Assembly (NCBI GenBank): GCA_963697455.1
Contig: CAVOOI010000024.1
Location: forward strand, 60,183-124,182
Origin: JAFEDN01 sp963697455
Lineage (GTDB): Bacteria > Pseudomonadota > Gammaproteobacteria > Coxiellales > Coxiellaceae
Direction of reading: 5' to 3'
DNA: 64,000 bases
In this document: in pieces, positions 1-8,117 of the stretch
Layout: the number at the start of each line of letters is the position of its first letter
How positions within the stretch are numbered: position 1 is the first letter of the stretch
Position numbers and translations under genes: made by a program
Notes under the pieces: generated by a model
Seen by the model: only the letters and a program-made list of their open reading frames with translations
The model's database searches: none
What the model was told of the DNA's origin: nothing

Positions 1-635
1 GCCTAGCGGTGGGAGAAGATGGCCCCACCCATCAAGCGGTGGAGCAACTGGCAAGCCTACGAGCAGTGCCGAGGTTAGTGGTCATCAGACCCGCCGATGC
101 CAATGAGACTGCAGAGGCGTGGCAAACCGCCATTGCGACCCGAGATCGGCCTGTCGCGCTGGTTCTTACACGGCAGGCGGTACCAACCTTGGACCGTAAA
201 CAATTTGAATCGGCGAAAAATCTTCGCCGTGGCGCTTATATCTTAGCGGATGCGGCAAAGGGAAAACAACCTGATATTATTTTAATCGCCAGCGGATCGG
301 AAGTCAGTTTGATTGTGGCAGCACAACAAAAATTACAACAACGAAAAATTGCAGTGCGAATTGTTTCCATGCCCAGTTGGGAATTATTCGAGGCCCAATC
401 ACAAAAGTATCGCGATTCGGTATTACCTCCGGCAATTTTTCGGCGGCTGGTGGTTGAGGCCGGTGTATCACAAGGCTGGGAACGATATGCCGGTGCGCAA
501 GGCGACATCATCAGCGTGGAAAAATTCGGCGCTTCTGCCCCTGGCCCGATTGTAATGGAGCATTATGGATTTTCCGTGGACAACGTCTGCAAACGCGCCT
601 TAGCATTATTGAAAAAAAATAAGAGGAGATCTTAA
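1..635 (+). CDS. tkt: Transketolase, C-terminal part (5' end outside window)
   Basis: This is the last ~210 residues of transketolase, the thiamine-diphosphate enzyme that moves two-carbon ketol units in the non-oxidative pentose phosphate pathway. The frame is already open at the window edge and reads through GEDGPTHQ, a hallmark of the transketolase pyrimidine-binding domain, followed by the C-terminal domain (RPADANET, VLTRQAVP, VVEAG). Full-length proteins are about 660 residues, so roughly two thirds lies upstream of base 1. The apparent GTG near base 9 is an internal codon, not the start. The stop codon overlaps the transaldolase start (TAATG), so the two pentose-phosphate genes form one operon and are probably translationally coupled. 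Confidence 0.95.
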   Translation, partial: LAVGEDGPTHQAVEQLASLRAVPRLVVIRPADANETAEAWQTAIATRDRPVALVLTRQAVPTLDRKQFESAKNLRRGAYILADAAKGKQPDIILIASGSEVSLIVAAQQKLQQRKIAVRIVSMPSWELFEAQSQKYRDSVLPPAIFRRLVVEAGVSQGWERYAGAQGDIISVEKFGASAPGPIVMEHYGFSVDNVCKRALALLKKNKRRS

Positions 636-1732
636 TGAATACTAAAAACCCTTTAAATAAATTAACTGCGCTTGGTCAATCTATCTGGCTTGATTTTATA
701 AATCGTGAATTGATCAGCAGCGGTAAACTCCGGGAATTAATTGAAAAAGATAGTCTGCGAGGAATGACTTCGAATCCTTCCATTTTTGAAAAAGCCATTG
801 CTGAAAGTAATGACTATGATAAAGATATTCAGAAAATGACGAAGGCAGGCAAAGATATTAACGCGATTTATGAAACGCTCACTCAGCGAGACGTAGGCGA
901 TGCCGCTGATAAATTTCGCGATCTTTATGACGAGACTCAAGGCGAAGATGGTTATGTCAGTTTAGAAGTGAATCCACATCTAGCCCACGATACTGAAGGC
1001 ACTATTATCGAAGCCCGCCGCTTATGGAAAGCGCTCAATCGCCCGAATGTGCTCATCAAAGTGCCCGGCACGCTGGAAGGATTACCCGCCATTACTCAAT
1101 TGATCAGTGAAGGCATTAATGTCAATGTCACTTTACTGTTTGGAGTGCCACGCTATCAAAAAGTGGCTGAAGCTTATCTGGCTGGTTTGGAAGCGCGCGC
1201 CGCAAAAGGAGAGCCGCTCAAACATATCGCTTCAGTGGCCAGCTTCTTCTTGAGTCGAATTGATGTATTAGTAGATCCTATCTTGGAAAAAAACGCGCAG
1301 AAAAAATTGCAAGGTCAGGTCGCTATTGCTTCTGCCAAAATAGCCTATCAAATCTTCAATGAACTCATCCAGAGCGCACGTTTCAAAAAACTAGCTGCAA
1401 AAGGCGCCCAGGTGCAAAGACTATTATGGGCCAGCACCAGTACCAAGAACCCTGCTTACAGTGATGTCATGTATGTTGAAGCACTAATCGGCCCAGACAC
1501 TGTCAATACCGTACCGATGGAAACTTTAGATGCCTACCGTGATCACGGCAAACCGAAACTTGATTTAGCATCCAATATCGCTAACGCTCATCAAGTTTTC
1601 GAGCAACTGCCTAAATTGGGTATCAATTTGGATAAAGTCACTCAACAACTTGAAGACGAAGGCGTAGACAAGTTCGCTAAATCTTTCGATCAGTTAACCG
1701 CAACCTTAAAGAAAAAATGTGCTGAGGCTTAA
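635..1732 (+). CDS. tal: Transaldolase (long form)
   Basis: This 365-residue cytosolic enzyme transfers a dihydroxyacetone unit from sedoheptulose-7-phosphate to glyceraldehyde-3-phosphate through a Schiff base. Visible signatures are MTSNPSIFEKA (residues 44-54), the EVNPHLAHDT strand (111-120), and NVLIKVPGT with the Schiff-base lysine at K142; WASTSTKNP follows further on. Length and N-terminus match the longer family often found in actinobacteria, cyanobacteria and some gammaproteobacteria rather than the ~317-residue E. coli TalB type. An AGGAG ribosome-binding site sits 6 bases before the ATG, inside the end of the transketolase gene. The partner gene confirms a pentose-phosphate role. 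Confidence 0.95.
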   Translation: MNTKNPLNKLTALGQSIWLDFINRELISSGKLRELIEKDSLRGMTSNPSIFEKAIAESNDYDKDIQKMTKAGKDINAIYETLTQRDVGDAADKFRDLYDETQGEDGYVSLEVNPHLAHDTEGTIIEARRLWKALNRPNVLIKVPGTLEGLPAITQLISEGINVNVTLLFGVPRYQKVAEAYLAGLEARAAKGEPLKHIASVASFFLSRIDVLVDPILEKNAQKKLQGQVAIASAKIAYQIFNELIQSARFKKLAAKGAQVQRLLWASTSTKNPAYSDVMYVEALIGPDTVNTVPMETLDAYRDHGKPKLDLASNIANAHQVFEQLPKLGINLDKVTQQLEDEGVDKFAKSFDQLTATLKKKCAEA

Positions 1733-1742
1733 AAATTTTATT

Positions 1743-2270
1743 TTAAGAATAATAGACTTTAATGGGTCTGGTTTCCCGATCAACTACAGCAAATGGCGTT
1801 AATTGATGCGTATGCAGAGAAGTTACACTCATAATGTCTAACACAGTTATACCACGAACTATTTCTGCATCCGCAATCAGTGAGCGGTGACACCGCCAAG
1901 GCACTGCTTCAGCGCACATAATCGCTACTTTTTTATTTAGCTTTATCAATTGATTTAATTTTTTAAGCGCTAAATAAAATTCTGGGGTTTGCATATAATC
2001 CGCAAACCCGCGAAAACTGGCATTGCGCCAGCCTTGATTAATAGAATCTTTGTGGGTTTTACGTAATCCTCCCAGCTCAGCTAAATGAGTATAAGCAATA
2101 TTTTGTTTATTCAATGTCGTACGCAATTTATTTTCATTAAACCAGGGAACGTGTCGTGATTTTGGAATAGTCCGCACATCCACCAGATGCTTGATCTCAT
2201 ATGCATACAGCATAGCCAGAAATTCGTGAATGGTGTGAGTTGAATGGCCAATGGTATATAGTTTAGACAT
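1743..2270 (-). CDS. DUF488 family protein
   Basis: This 175-residue protein belongs to the DUF488 family, small soluble proteins of unknown biochemical function. Family landmarks are the N-terminal TIGHSTHT (residues 6-13), VDVRTIPKSR (31-40) and the CAEAVPWRCHR motif (about residues 118-128), whose cysteines and arginine are conserved in the family. Its start overlaps the 3' end of galU by 8 bases, so it is probably translated from the galU transcript. It converges with tal across a 10-base AT-rich gap. The family assignment is firm; no function should be inferred from it. Confidence 0.85.
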   Translation of the reverse strand: MSKLYTIGHSTHTIHEFLAMLYAYEIKHLVDVRTIPKSRHVPWFNENKLRTTLNKQNIAYTHLAELGGLRKTHKDSINQGWRNASFRGFADYMQTPEFYLALKKLNQLIKLNKKVAIMCAEAVPWRCHRSLIADAEIVRGITVLDIMSVTSLHTHQLTPFAVVDRETRPIKVYYS

Positions 2271-3135
2271 CGCGTAAATAGGCTTTAAACGCTTCCGCTA
2301 ACTCCGGATGGTGTAACGCATAATTAACTGTGGCCTTTAAATAACCCAGCTTGCTGCCACAATCGTAGCGCGTTCCGGTCAGATAGTAACCATAGAAAGC
2401 TTCTGCGGTTAACAGCCGTGAAATACCATCCGTCAATTGGATTTCACCATTCGCATCCGGCATTGTTTCTTCCAATGCGGGAAAAATTGAAGGTCTTAAA
2501 ATATAGCGACCAACCACCGCCAAATTAGACGGCGCTTTTTCCGGATCAGGTTTTTCGACGATTCTGGAAATGCGATGTAGCTTCTCAGCCCTAGGGCTAT
2601 CGAAACCGACAATGCCATATTTTTTAGTATGAGCATGCGGAATACTCTCCAAAGCGATTACATTAGCTTGAGTCTCGGTGAACATGAGCATCATTTCGCT
2701 CAAACAGCCATGTGATCCTTCCTGAATTAAATCGTCTGCCAAAAGTACTGCAAATGGCTCATTACAAACTAGGTTTTTAGCACACAAAACCGCATGACCT
2801 AATCCCAGAGTTTTCGGTTGGCGAACATACACGCAGCTCACCCCTGCGGGGAGAATATCTTGGACGATTTTGAGCAGTTCGGTCTGCCCTCTCTGCTCTA
2901 ATTTCGCTTCCAGCTCATAATTAGAATCAAAGTGATCCTCAATTGCGCGCTTGCTGGAACTGGTGATAAAAATTAATTCTTTAATCCCCGCGGCAATAGC
3001 TTCTTCTACGGCATATTGGATCAGCGGCTTATCCACGATAGGCAGCATTTCTTTAGGCGTGGCTTTAGTCACCGGTAAAAAACGAGTCCCAAGGCCCGCT
3101 ACCGGAAAAACCGCTTTTTTGATAATAGAATTCAT
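2263..3135 (-). CDS. galU: UTP--glucose-1-phosphate uridylyltransferase
   Basis: GalU makes UDP-glucose from UTP and glucose-1-phosphate, feeding LPS and capsule sugar synthesis. The 290-residue length is standard. The nucleotide-binding start PVAGLGTRFLPVTKA (about residues 12-26), PKEMLPIVDKPLIQY, the LLADDL metal/sugar site and the VEKP motif are all present. The ATG has a GGAAGA element upstream. The downstream DUF488 gene overlaps its end. The 28-bp tandem repeats at 3195-3278 lie between galU and the upstream same-strand gene, so galU may have its own promoter there. No truncation is seen. Confidence 0.96.
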   Translation of the reverse strand: MNSIIKKAVFPVAGLGTRFLPVTKATPKEMLPIVDKPLIQYAVEEAIAAGIKELIFITSSSKRAIEDHFDSNYELEAKLEQRGQTELLKIVQDILPAGVSCVYVRQPKTLGLGHAVLCAKNLVCNEPFAVLLADDLIQEGSHGCLSEMMLMFTETQANVIALESIPHAHTKKYGIVGFDSPRAEKLHRISRIVEKPDPEKAPSNLAVVGRYILRPSIFPALEETMPDANGEIQLTDGISRLLTAEAFYGYYLTGTRYDCGSKLGYLKATVNYALHHPELAEAFKAYLRDV

Positions 3136-3194
3136 GATAAAAATCTTCCATAAGTTATCTTAAGACCAAGCTAGTCTAACATATTAGTATTAAC

Positions 3195-3278
3195 TTTAAC
3201 CCCTCTCAAGGATATATTTAAATTTAACCCCGATAAGGGATAAAATTGATTTTAACCCCTCCCAGGGTTAAATAGGTT
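3195..3278. repeat. Three 28-bp tandem repeats
   Basis: TTTAACCCC occurs at 3195, 3223 and 3251, exactly 28 bases apart, each followed by a short GG-containing segment. The units can form small AACCC/GGGTT hairpins, clearest in the third unit. The array lies upstream of galU and runs into the last codons of the AhpD-like gene. It could be an operator array or a terminator cluster; the sequence does not decide. Confidence 0.6.
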
Positions 3279-3705
3279 GCTTACGAAAACTTACCGAAAG
3301 TCTATTCCAAGAATTAATCGTGACAACAGCCATTGTTAAATCCACTATTTCTTTGTCATTAAAATTTTTTTTGACTTCTTCGTAAACATTATCTGGCGCG
3401 TGAGTAGTGGCCAACAAAGTAACTGCCTCAGTCCACGCTAAAGCCGCTCGTTCGCGTGGGGTAAAAAAAGGAGTGTCATGCCATAGCGCCACCGCGTGGA
3501 GTCGACGCTGAGACTCGCCTGCTTTTATTGCGTCGGCAACATGCAGATCAGCGCAGTACGCACAACCATTAATTTGTGAAGCACGCAGCTTAATCAAATT
3601 CAACAAAGATTTATCTAAGCCACAACTCTCGACAAATTTTTCAAGCTCAAGCATCGCTTTAACCGCTTCAGGAGCAGCTTTATAGTAATCTATCCGTGTA
3701 TTCAT
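3268..3705 (-). CDS. AhpD-like carboxymuconolactone decarboxylase family protein
   Basis: This 145-residue protein has the AhpD core: NGCAYC with C48 and C51 followed by H55 (ADLHV), the redox CxxC and proton-relay histidine of alkylhydroperoxidase-like proteins. Such proteins usually reduce peroxides using reduced partner thiols; the exact substrate is unknown. A GGGAGG ribosome-binding site precedes the ATG. It lies 12 bases downstream of yjjG on the same strand, suggesting a two-gene operon. The last codons overlap the third 28-bp repeat. Confidence 0.88.
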   Translation of the reverse strand: MNTRIDYYKAAPEAVKAMLELEKFVESCGLDKSLLNLIKLRASQINGCAYCADLHVADAIKAGESQRRLHAVALWHDTPFFTPRERAALAWTEAVTLLATTHAPDNVYEEVKKNFNDKEIVDLTMAVVTINSWNRLSVSFRKQPI

Positions 3706-3717
3706 CCTAACCTCCCA

Positions 3718-4407
3718 TTATAATTCTGCTGAATTCAGCAATAATTTTTCTAGTTCCAGCAAGGAAGAAACCTGATAATCAGGTGTAATACCGGCTATAG
3801 CAGGCTTCATCTCTTTATTAAACCAGCAAGAATGTAATCCTGCGTTCATTGCGCCAAGAATATCAGATTCTGGATTGTCACCTACCATTAAGACTCGCTC
3901 ACCGGGTGGATTACCCATGAGAGACAGAGCATGATCAAAAATACCTCGATGAGGTTTAGTAAACCCAACTTGCTCTGAGATAACCAGTAAATCAAAATGA
4001 TCTTTCAATCCAGTACGCTCAAGCCGAACCTGTTGTAACTCAGTAAAACCATTGGTAATAATGCCTAATTTTGCTCGACCTTGCAAAGCGTTTAATAAGC
4101 TCACCGCCCCGGTTACCGGAATGCATATTTCAGCCATAGCTGCTAGAAAAGCACTATTTAAGTCCTGAGGGGAAACTTGGAGTTTATCGGCCCAAGTTTG
4201 GAAACGCTGGTGTTGCAATTGTTGCGCAGAGATATGCCCATTCTGATAGTTTATCCATAAATTTTTATTCATCATCTGATATTCTTGGTAATCCGGTTTG
4301 GTAAACCCAATACCGAAACGGAAAAACATCAGTTTTAAGCCACTAAAAGCATCAAAATGGAATAAAGTATCGTCAGCATCGAATAAAATCCACTCGTAAT
4401 TTTTCAT
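3718..4407 (-). CDS. yjjG: HAD-family pyrimidine 5'-nucleotidase YjjG
   Basis: This 229-residue haloacid-dehalogenase phosphatase has motif I FDADDTLF (nucleophile D10, acid D12), motif II IITNGF, motif III KPHRGIF and motif IV MVGDNPESD. Order and length match YjjG, a house-cleaning nucleotidase acting on dUMP, dTMP and non-canonical pyrimidine nucleotides. The cap domain lies between motif I and motif II (about residues 15-105). It is the first gene of a probable operon with the AhpD-like gene. The family is certain; the YjjG subgroup is inferred from the N-terminal signature and size. Confidence 0.85.
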   Translation of the reverse strand: MKNYEWILFDADDTLFHFDAFSGLKLMFFRFGIGFTKPDYQEYQMMNKNLWINYQNGHISAQQLQHQRFQTWADKLQVSPQDLNSAFLAAMAEICIPVTGAVSLLNALQGRAKLGIITNGFTELQQVRLERTGLKDHFDLLVISEQVGFTKPHRGIFDHALSLMGNPPGERVLMVGDNPESDILGAMNAGLHSCWFNKEMKPAIAGITPDYQVSSLLELEKLLLNSAEL

Positions 4408-4521
4408 TTTAACTATTATACCGGTAATAGACTACAAATGCCATCTAGTAAATCTAGCATCTTCTTAAAATTAAAAAATTTAAAATGCTCATAATGCTAA
4501 GATAAAATCAAGAGGTGAAAT

Positions 4522-4812
4522 ATGAGTCAATCAAATCAAAAGTTTGCACATTCTATAGCAGCCTTACAAGAATGGCAATCTTCCATCTGCATGATCCCGG
4601 TTGTTGTTGATTTACTGAAAGAAAAATTGAATCATATAGATGAGATCAACGAAATGAGCTTAAAACAATTTCAAGAAGCAATTAAAATGTATCAGGTGCT
4701 CTATCAGAGCTGGGAAAAGCAGAATTTAAATTCAAGGCAAAAAGAATGGATTCATGAAATGGCGGACTATCTTGATACTTTACAACATAGTTCCATTAGC
4801 TCACGAATCTAA
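4522..4812 (+). CDS. Small hypothetical protein
   Basis: This 96-residue soluble, probably helical protein is not recognised. It has no membrane segment or signal peptide. A ribosome-binding site (AGAGGTG) lies 6 bases before the ATG, which supports real translation. The gene stands alone between divergent yjjG and the M15 peptidase. The helical pattern (LKEKLNHIDEINEM) is compatible with a small regulatory or adaptor protein, but nothing specific can be claimed. Confidence 0.55.
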   Translation: MSQSNQKFAHSIAALQEWQSSICMIPVVVDLLKEKLNHIDEINEMSLKQFQEAIKMYQVLYQSWEKQNLNSRQKEWIHEMADYLDTLQHSSISSRI

Positions 4813-4982
4813 TAGATAGCGATGCGATGGTTCTTCCATCACTAGCGCAATGCTGCTGTCACATTATTGCCTCACCGCGACCAAGAGGCTCAAAACCTAT
4901 GACCCGCCGCTTTCACATCTTGCTTAATTTCCTACAATAAACTATATTTTTAGCTTGGTTTGACATGGGAAGGAGTCCCTCA

Positions 4983-5666
4983 ATGTTAAGTTTGATATTT
5001 CGCCGCATTATTTTATTGCTGTCATTAGTGGGCATCCTAGTGACAATGCCGCTTACTGCTATCGCAAACAGTAAATTATCCTCTGCTGATTTTGAGTATA
5101 AGATTACAGCCATCCCGTCTAATGTCCAAAAATTAATGAGAAAATATATCTGGCATCCCGGGTGTCCGGTATCATTACAAGACTTGGCTTATGTAAAACT
5201 ATCCTATTGGGGAATGGATCATCAACAACACATTGGATTTTTGATTATTAATAAGCGGCTGGCTCCAGAAGTGGTCGATATTTTTCATGAAATTTATCAA
5301 CAACGATTCCCTATTGAGCGCATGGAACCGATACCATTCAATACGGCTGTAGCTACCAACGATACCTCAGCATACTACTGTCGAGCTAAGAGAGAACATC
5401 CAAATCGATATTCTCTGCATAGTTACGGCTACGCTATTGACATTAATACCTTAATTAATCCTTATATTCGATATAATGTAGTACTACCTTTAGAAGGAAT
5501 AGAAGGAAAGCCTTATCTGGATCGCACTAAACCTATCCCAGGCATGATAGTACGAGGAGATCAGGTGTATCAAATTTTTATTAAGCATGGTTGGAAGTGG
5601 GGTGGTGATTTCAAAGGCCCAGCAAAGGACTATATGCATTTTGAAAAAGATCTCCGAAAAAAATAA
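4983..5666 (+). CDS. M15-family metallopeptidase, exported
   Basis: This is a zinc D-Ala-D-Ala or L-Ala-D-Glu carboxypeptidase-like enzyme. The C-terminal half shows the M15 signature: HSYGYAIDIN (first zinc His and Asp) and DYMHFE (second zinc His), with WGGDF between. An N-terminal hydrophobic segment (about residues 2-24) acts as signal peptide or anchor, placing the enzyme in the periplasm on peptidoglycan. I start it at 4983 because the strong GGAAGGAGT ribosome-binding site at 4968-4976 would lie inside the coding region if the ATG at 4965 were used. A hairpin terminator follows. Confidence 0.85.
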   Translation: MLSLIFRRIILLLSLVGILVTMPLTAIANSKLSSADFEYKITAIPSNVQKLMRKYIWHPGCPVSLQDLAYVKLSYWGMDHQQHIGFLIINKRLAPEVVDIFHEIYQQRFPIERMEPIPFNTAVATNDTSAYYCRAKREHPNRYSLHSYGYAIDINTLINPYIRYNVVLPLEGIEGKPYLDRTKPIPGMIVRGDQVYQIFIKHGWKWGGDFKGPAKDYMHFEKDLRKK

Positions 5667-5690
5667 TTATTCACCGGACTAAATATTCAT

Positions 5691-5725
5691 ACCCACCTGC
5701 AAATGCAGTCTGGGTGCTATTTTTT
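5691..5725 (+). terminator. Rho-independent terminator
   Basis: ACCCA/TGGGT and CTGCA/TGCAG form a nearly continuous stem at 5691-5715 with an AA loop, followed by a T run at 5720-5725. It ends the M15 peptidase transcript and overlaps the 3' end of the convergent DUF1328 gene, so it may work in both directions. Confidence 0.75.
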
Positions 5726-5884
5726 AAAAATGAATAAGATCCCTATAACCACTAATATGAATAAAAATAAAAATATTCCGAAAAGAATTTTAGCAATAAC
5801 AGCCGCTGCCCCAGCTACACCAGTAAATCCCAATAATCCAGCAACAATAGAAATAATAAAAAATATAACCGCCCATTTTAACAT
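5717..5884 (-). CDS. DUF1328 (YtjA-like) small membrane protein
   Basis: This 55-residue micro-protein starts MLKWAVIFF and continues through a GLLGFTGVAG segment and an alanine-rich turn to a second hydrophobic stretch ending in KK. That is the layout of the DUF1328/UPF0391 family (E. coli YtjA), a two-helix inner-membrane protein of unknown function. A strong AAGGAG ribosome-binding site sits 8 bases before the ATG at 5884. A plus-strand frame over this stretch looks open but is its antisense shadow. The gene converges with the M15 peptidase and shares its terminator hairpin. Confidence 0.85.
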   Translation of the reverse strand: MLKWAVIFFIISIVAGLLGFTGVAGAAAVIAKILFGIFLFLFILVVIGILFIFKK

Positions 5885-6022
5885 AATAATTTCTCCTTGG
5901 GTTTTTCACTATTTTAGTCTATATTCACATATACAGCAATTCATAAGCAAGGATTATATGGCAAAATTTCTGATTATCGCCGCAACCAACAGCATGGGTT
6001 TAGCGTCAAATAGGCAAATTTC

Positions 6023-6949
6023 ATGATCATTTTAGTTGCTGGAGGCACAGGTTTTATCGGCCAAGCCTTGGTCCATCATCTTTTAGCCAATCATCACCAG
6101 ATTATAGTATTGAGCCGCAGCCCCGAAAAAGTGCAACGAATTTTTGGAAGAATGGTGCAAATCCTAACCTGGGATCAACTCAATCTGGAGCATATCAAAG
6201 CGGTCAACGCTATTATTAATTTAAATGGGGCCGGTGTCGGCGACCAACGATGGAATTTAGCCCGTCAGCATGAGATTTTGGATAGCCGAATTCCTCCCAC
6301 GCAACTTATCAGTAATTTTTGCGCGCAATTAGGCGCTTCTGCTCCCACATTATTGAACGCCAGCGCGATTGGCGTTTATGATTTTATTCAGCCCAGTGAA
6401 TTTCAGAAAAAATTTTACGATGATGATTCTCCGATTAACTTTAATCAAGCTCCCCATTTTTTAGCTAAAGTCGCCAGGGCTTGGGAAATGGCCACTTGGC
6501 CTGCTCGTGACCGGGGCGCGCGCGTGGTCAACACCCGGTTTGCAGTGGTCTTGGGCTCTCAGGGAGGCGCGTTAAAAAAACTACTCCCTTCATTCAAGCT
6601 AGGATTAGGGGCTAAGATTGGCTCAGGTCAGCAACCTTTTACCTGGGTCAGTTTATTAGATGTGGTGCGAGCAATCGATTTTATATTGAATAGACAGGAT
6701 ATCAATGGGCCGATTAATATCGTCGCGCCCGAAGTAGTCACGCAAGTAGAATTTGCCGACACTTTAGCCAATGTGTTACACCGCCCTCGCCTGCTTACCT
6801 TACCTGCTTTTGTCATAAAATGCATGTTTGGGCAAATGGGCAGCGAATTATTATTGGAAGGCGTTGCCGTAAAACCATCTAAATTACTGGCGCTAAATTT
6901 TAAATTTGCTGACACCAATCTGCATCAAACTCTAAAAGATTTAACATGA
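6023..6949 (+). CDS. TIGR01777 family epimerase / SDR oxidoreductase (YfcH-like)
   Basis: This 308-residue atypical short-chain dehydrogenase has an N-terminal Rossmann motif GGTGFIG (residues 7-13), LNGAGVGDQRW and the conserved FTWVSLLDVVRAI segment of the TIGR01777/YfcH group. A C-terminal DUF1731-like extension carries GMxG-type residues (FGQMGSELLLEG). A nucleotide-sugar epimerase-type activity is presumed; the substrate is unknown. Its stop overlaps the next start (ATGA), so it is coupled to yjbQ. A ~60-bp piece of this gene (6735-6794) recurs at 12752-12811. Confidence 0.9.
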   Translation: MIILVAGGTGFIGQALVHHLLANHHQIIVLSRSPEKVQRIFGRMVQILTWDQLNLEHIKAVNAIINLNGAGVGDQRWNLARQHEILDSRIPPTQLISNFCAQLGASAPTLLNASAIGVYDFIQPSEFQKKFYDDDSPINFNQAPHFLAKVARAWEMATWPARDRGARVVNTRFAVVLGSQGGALKKLLPSFKLGLGAKIGSGQQPFTWVSLLDVVRAIDFILNRQDINGPINIVAPEVVTQVEFADTLANVLHRPRLLTLPAFVIKCMFGQMGSELLLEGVAVKPSKLLALNFKFADTNLHQTLKDLT

Positions 6950-7359
6950 CTCAACCAAAAAAATTTAAAATTTCTACTCAAGGCAGAGGATTCTATTCTC
7001 TTAACAAGCAAATTCAAACTATTGTTAAAGTCGCAGATGTTGCCGCAGGACTCTGTCACATTTACATTCCTCACACCAGCGCTTCGATTATTATTTCTGA
7101 AAATGCAGACCCTACAGTTTTAAAAGATTTAGAAAATTTTATGACTCGCTTAGTGCCTGACGGCGACGCTATTTTTGAGCACGTTGCCGAAGGACAGGAC
7201 GATATGTCAGCACATGTACGTAGCGCACTCACCCAAACTGCAGTTTCTATTCCCATCGTTGATCATTCGCTCGCTTTAGGCATTTGGCAAGGCATTTTCC
7301 TTTGGGAACATCGATGGAGACCTCATAAGCGAGATGTCATTGTAACCCTTCTTGGATAA
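6946..7359 (+). CDS. yjbQ: YjbQ / UPF0047 family protein
   Basis: This 137-residue protein carries the family motifs IYIPHTSASIII, GDDMSAHVRSAL-type segment (EGQDDMSAHV) and LGIWQGIFLWEHR, with conserved histidines lining the active site. Family members show weak thiamine-phosphate synthase activity and can complement thiE mutants, but the physiological role is not settled. It overlaps the upstream epimerase by 4 bases and is the end of that operon. Confidence 0.9.
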   Translation: MTQPKKFKISTQGRGFYSLNKQIQTIVKVADVAAGLCHIYIPHTSASIIISENADPTVLKDLENFMTRLVPDGDAIFEHVAEGQDDMSAHVRSALTQTAVSIPIVDHSLALGIWQGIFLWEHRWRPHKRDVIVTLLG

Positions 7360-7388
7360 TCTATCTTATAATAATAATCCATACCACC

Positions 7389-8117
7389 TTACGGTTCGTT
7401 ACGCCAGTCATTCGCCGCTGTTGAGCGCTTCTGTTCCCTATGAACTACTTGATTATTCAATGGATAAAATCTTTGTCTGTTGCCACAAATATATCTCCCT
7501 AAGTTTGATGCAGCTATCTTACAACCTCCATCTAAAACTTTTTTACAGCTATATAGACAGAGACAAACACCTAATAAAATGCCTAGCGATTCCCTGGTAC
7601 TAAATAAATAATGAGGTGAACACCAACTAGCAACTACGCATTGCAAATCCATGTCTAAACTGATATTAAATATAAGACTTTCATTGAGCGCCATAATTTT
7701 AGCATCTTGACAAATATCTGTTACCCACTTGGAAATCACACCCGGACTTTGTTTAGTCGCATTACATAGCAGTAAATCGTTATCAAATTTGGGGCAATTA
7801 AGTATATAAAATGAAGATTGGAGTGCATATTTACCTCCCGCTAGAGTTGAAAAATAACAATAAGTCACATATTCCGCATCAACAGTCGCTATTTGAGATA
7901 ATATAATTGTTTTGGTTAAGAACTCTTTTGATAAACTATTTAGTAACATTGAAATAAACTGAATACACATTAAGAAACGATTTTTTTCTAATAGTCTGGA
8001 TTCACTATACAATAAGCGTCGTGCTTTTGATATTTTTGGGTAAACAATGCCCTTTTTTGCAAATTTCCGATGAACCATAAATTTTCTTAAAGAGGCGTTT
8101 TTTTTATAATTTTTCAT
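7389..8117 (-). CDS. Hypothetical membrane-anchored protein, cassette copy A
   Basis: This 242-residue protein has a very basic N-terminus (MKNYKKNASLRKFMVHRKF), scattered cysteines, and a hydrophobic stretch near residues 185-200 (ILLGVCLCLYSC) that could be a membrane anchor. It is not recognised as a known family. It overlaps the upstream Sel1 gene by 4 bases (ATGA) and has a clear paralogue at 9654-10397 in the same arrangement, so the pair duplicated as a unit. Conserved blocks between the copies include YCYFSTLAGGKY and CKIA-SNLGRYI-GNRQRFYP. It is probably co-translated with, and works with, the Sel1 protein. Confidence 0.7.
   Translation of the reverse strand: MKNYKKNASLRKFMVHRKFAKKGIVYPKISKARRLLYSESRLLEKNRFLMCIQFISMLLNSLSKEFLTKTIILSQIATVDAEYVTYCYFSTLAGGKYALQSSFYILNCPKFDNDLLLCNATKQSPGVISKWVTDICQDAKIMALNESLIFNISLDMDLQCVVASWCSPHYLFSTRESLGILLGVCLCLYSCKKVLDGGCKIAASNLGRYICGNRQRFYPLNNQVVHREQKRSTAANDWRNEP

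Noticed and set aside
1727..1747. CTTAAAA/TTTTAAG stem between tal and DUF488 as terminator
   Set aside because: The stem is AT-only and overlaps both stop codons; too weak to claim.
5703..6026. Plus-strand open frame of 107 codons
   Set aside because: It is antisense to the DUF1328 micro-gene, which has a strong ribosome-binding site and recognisable family features.
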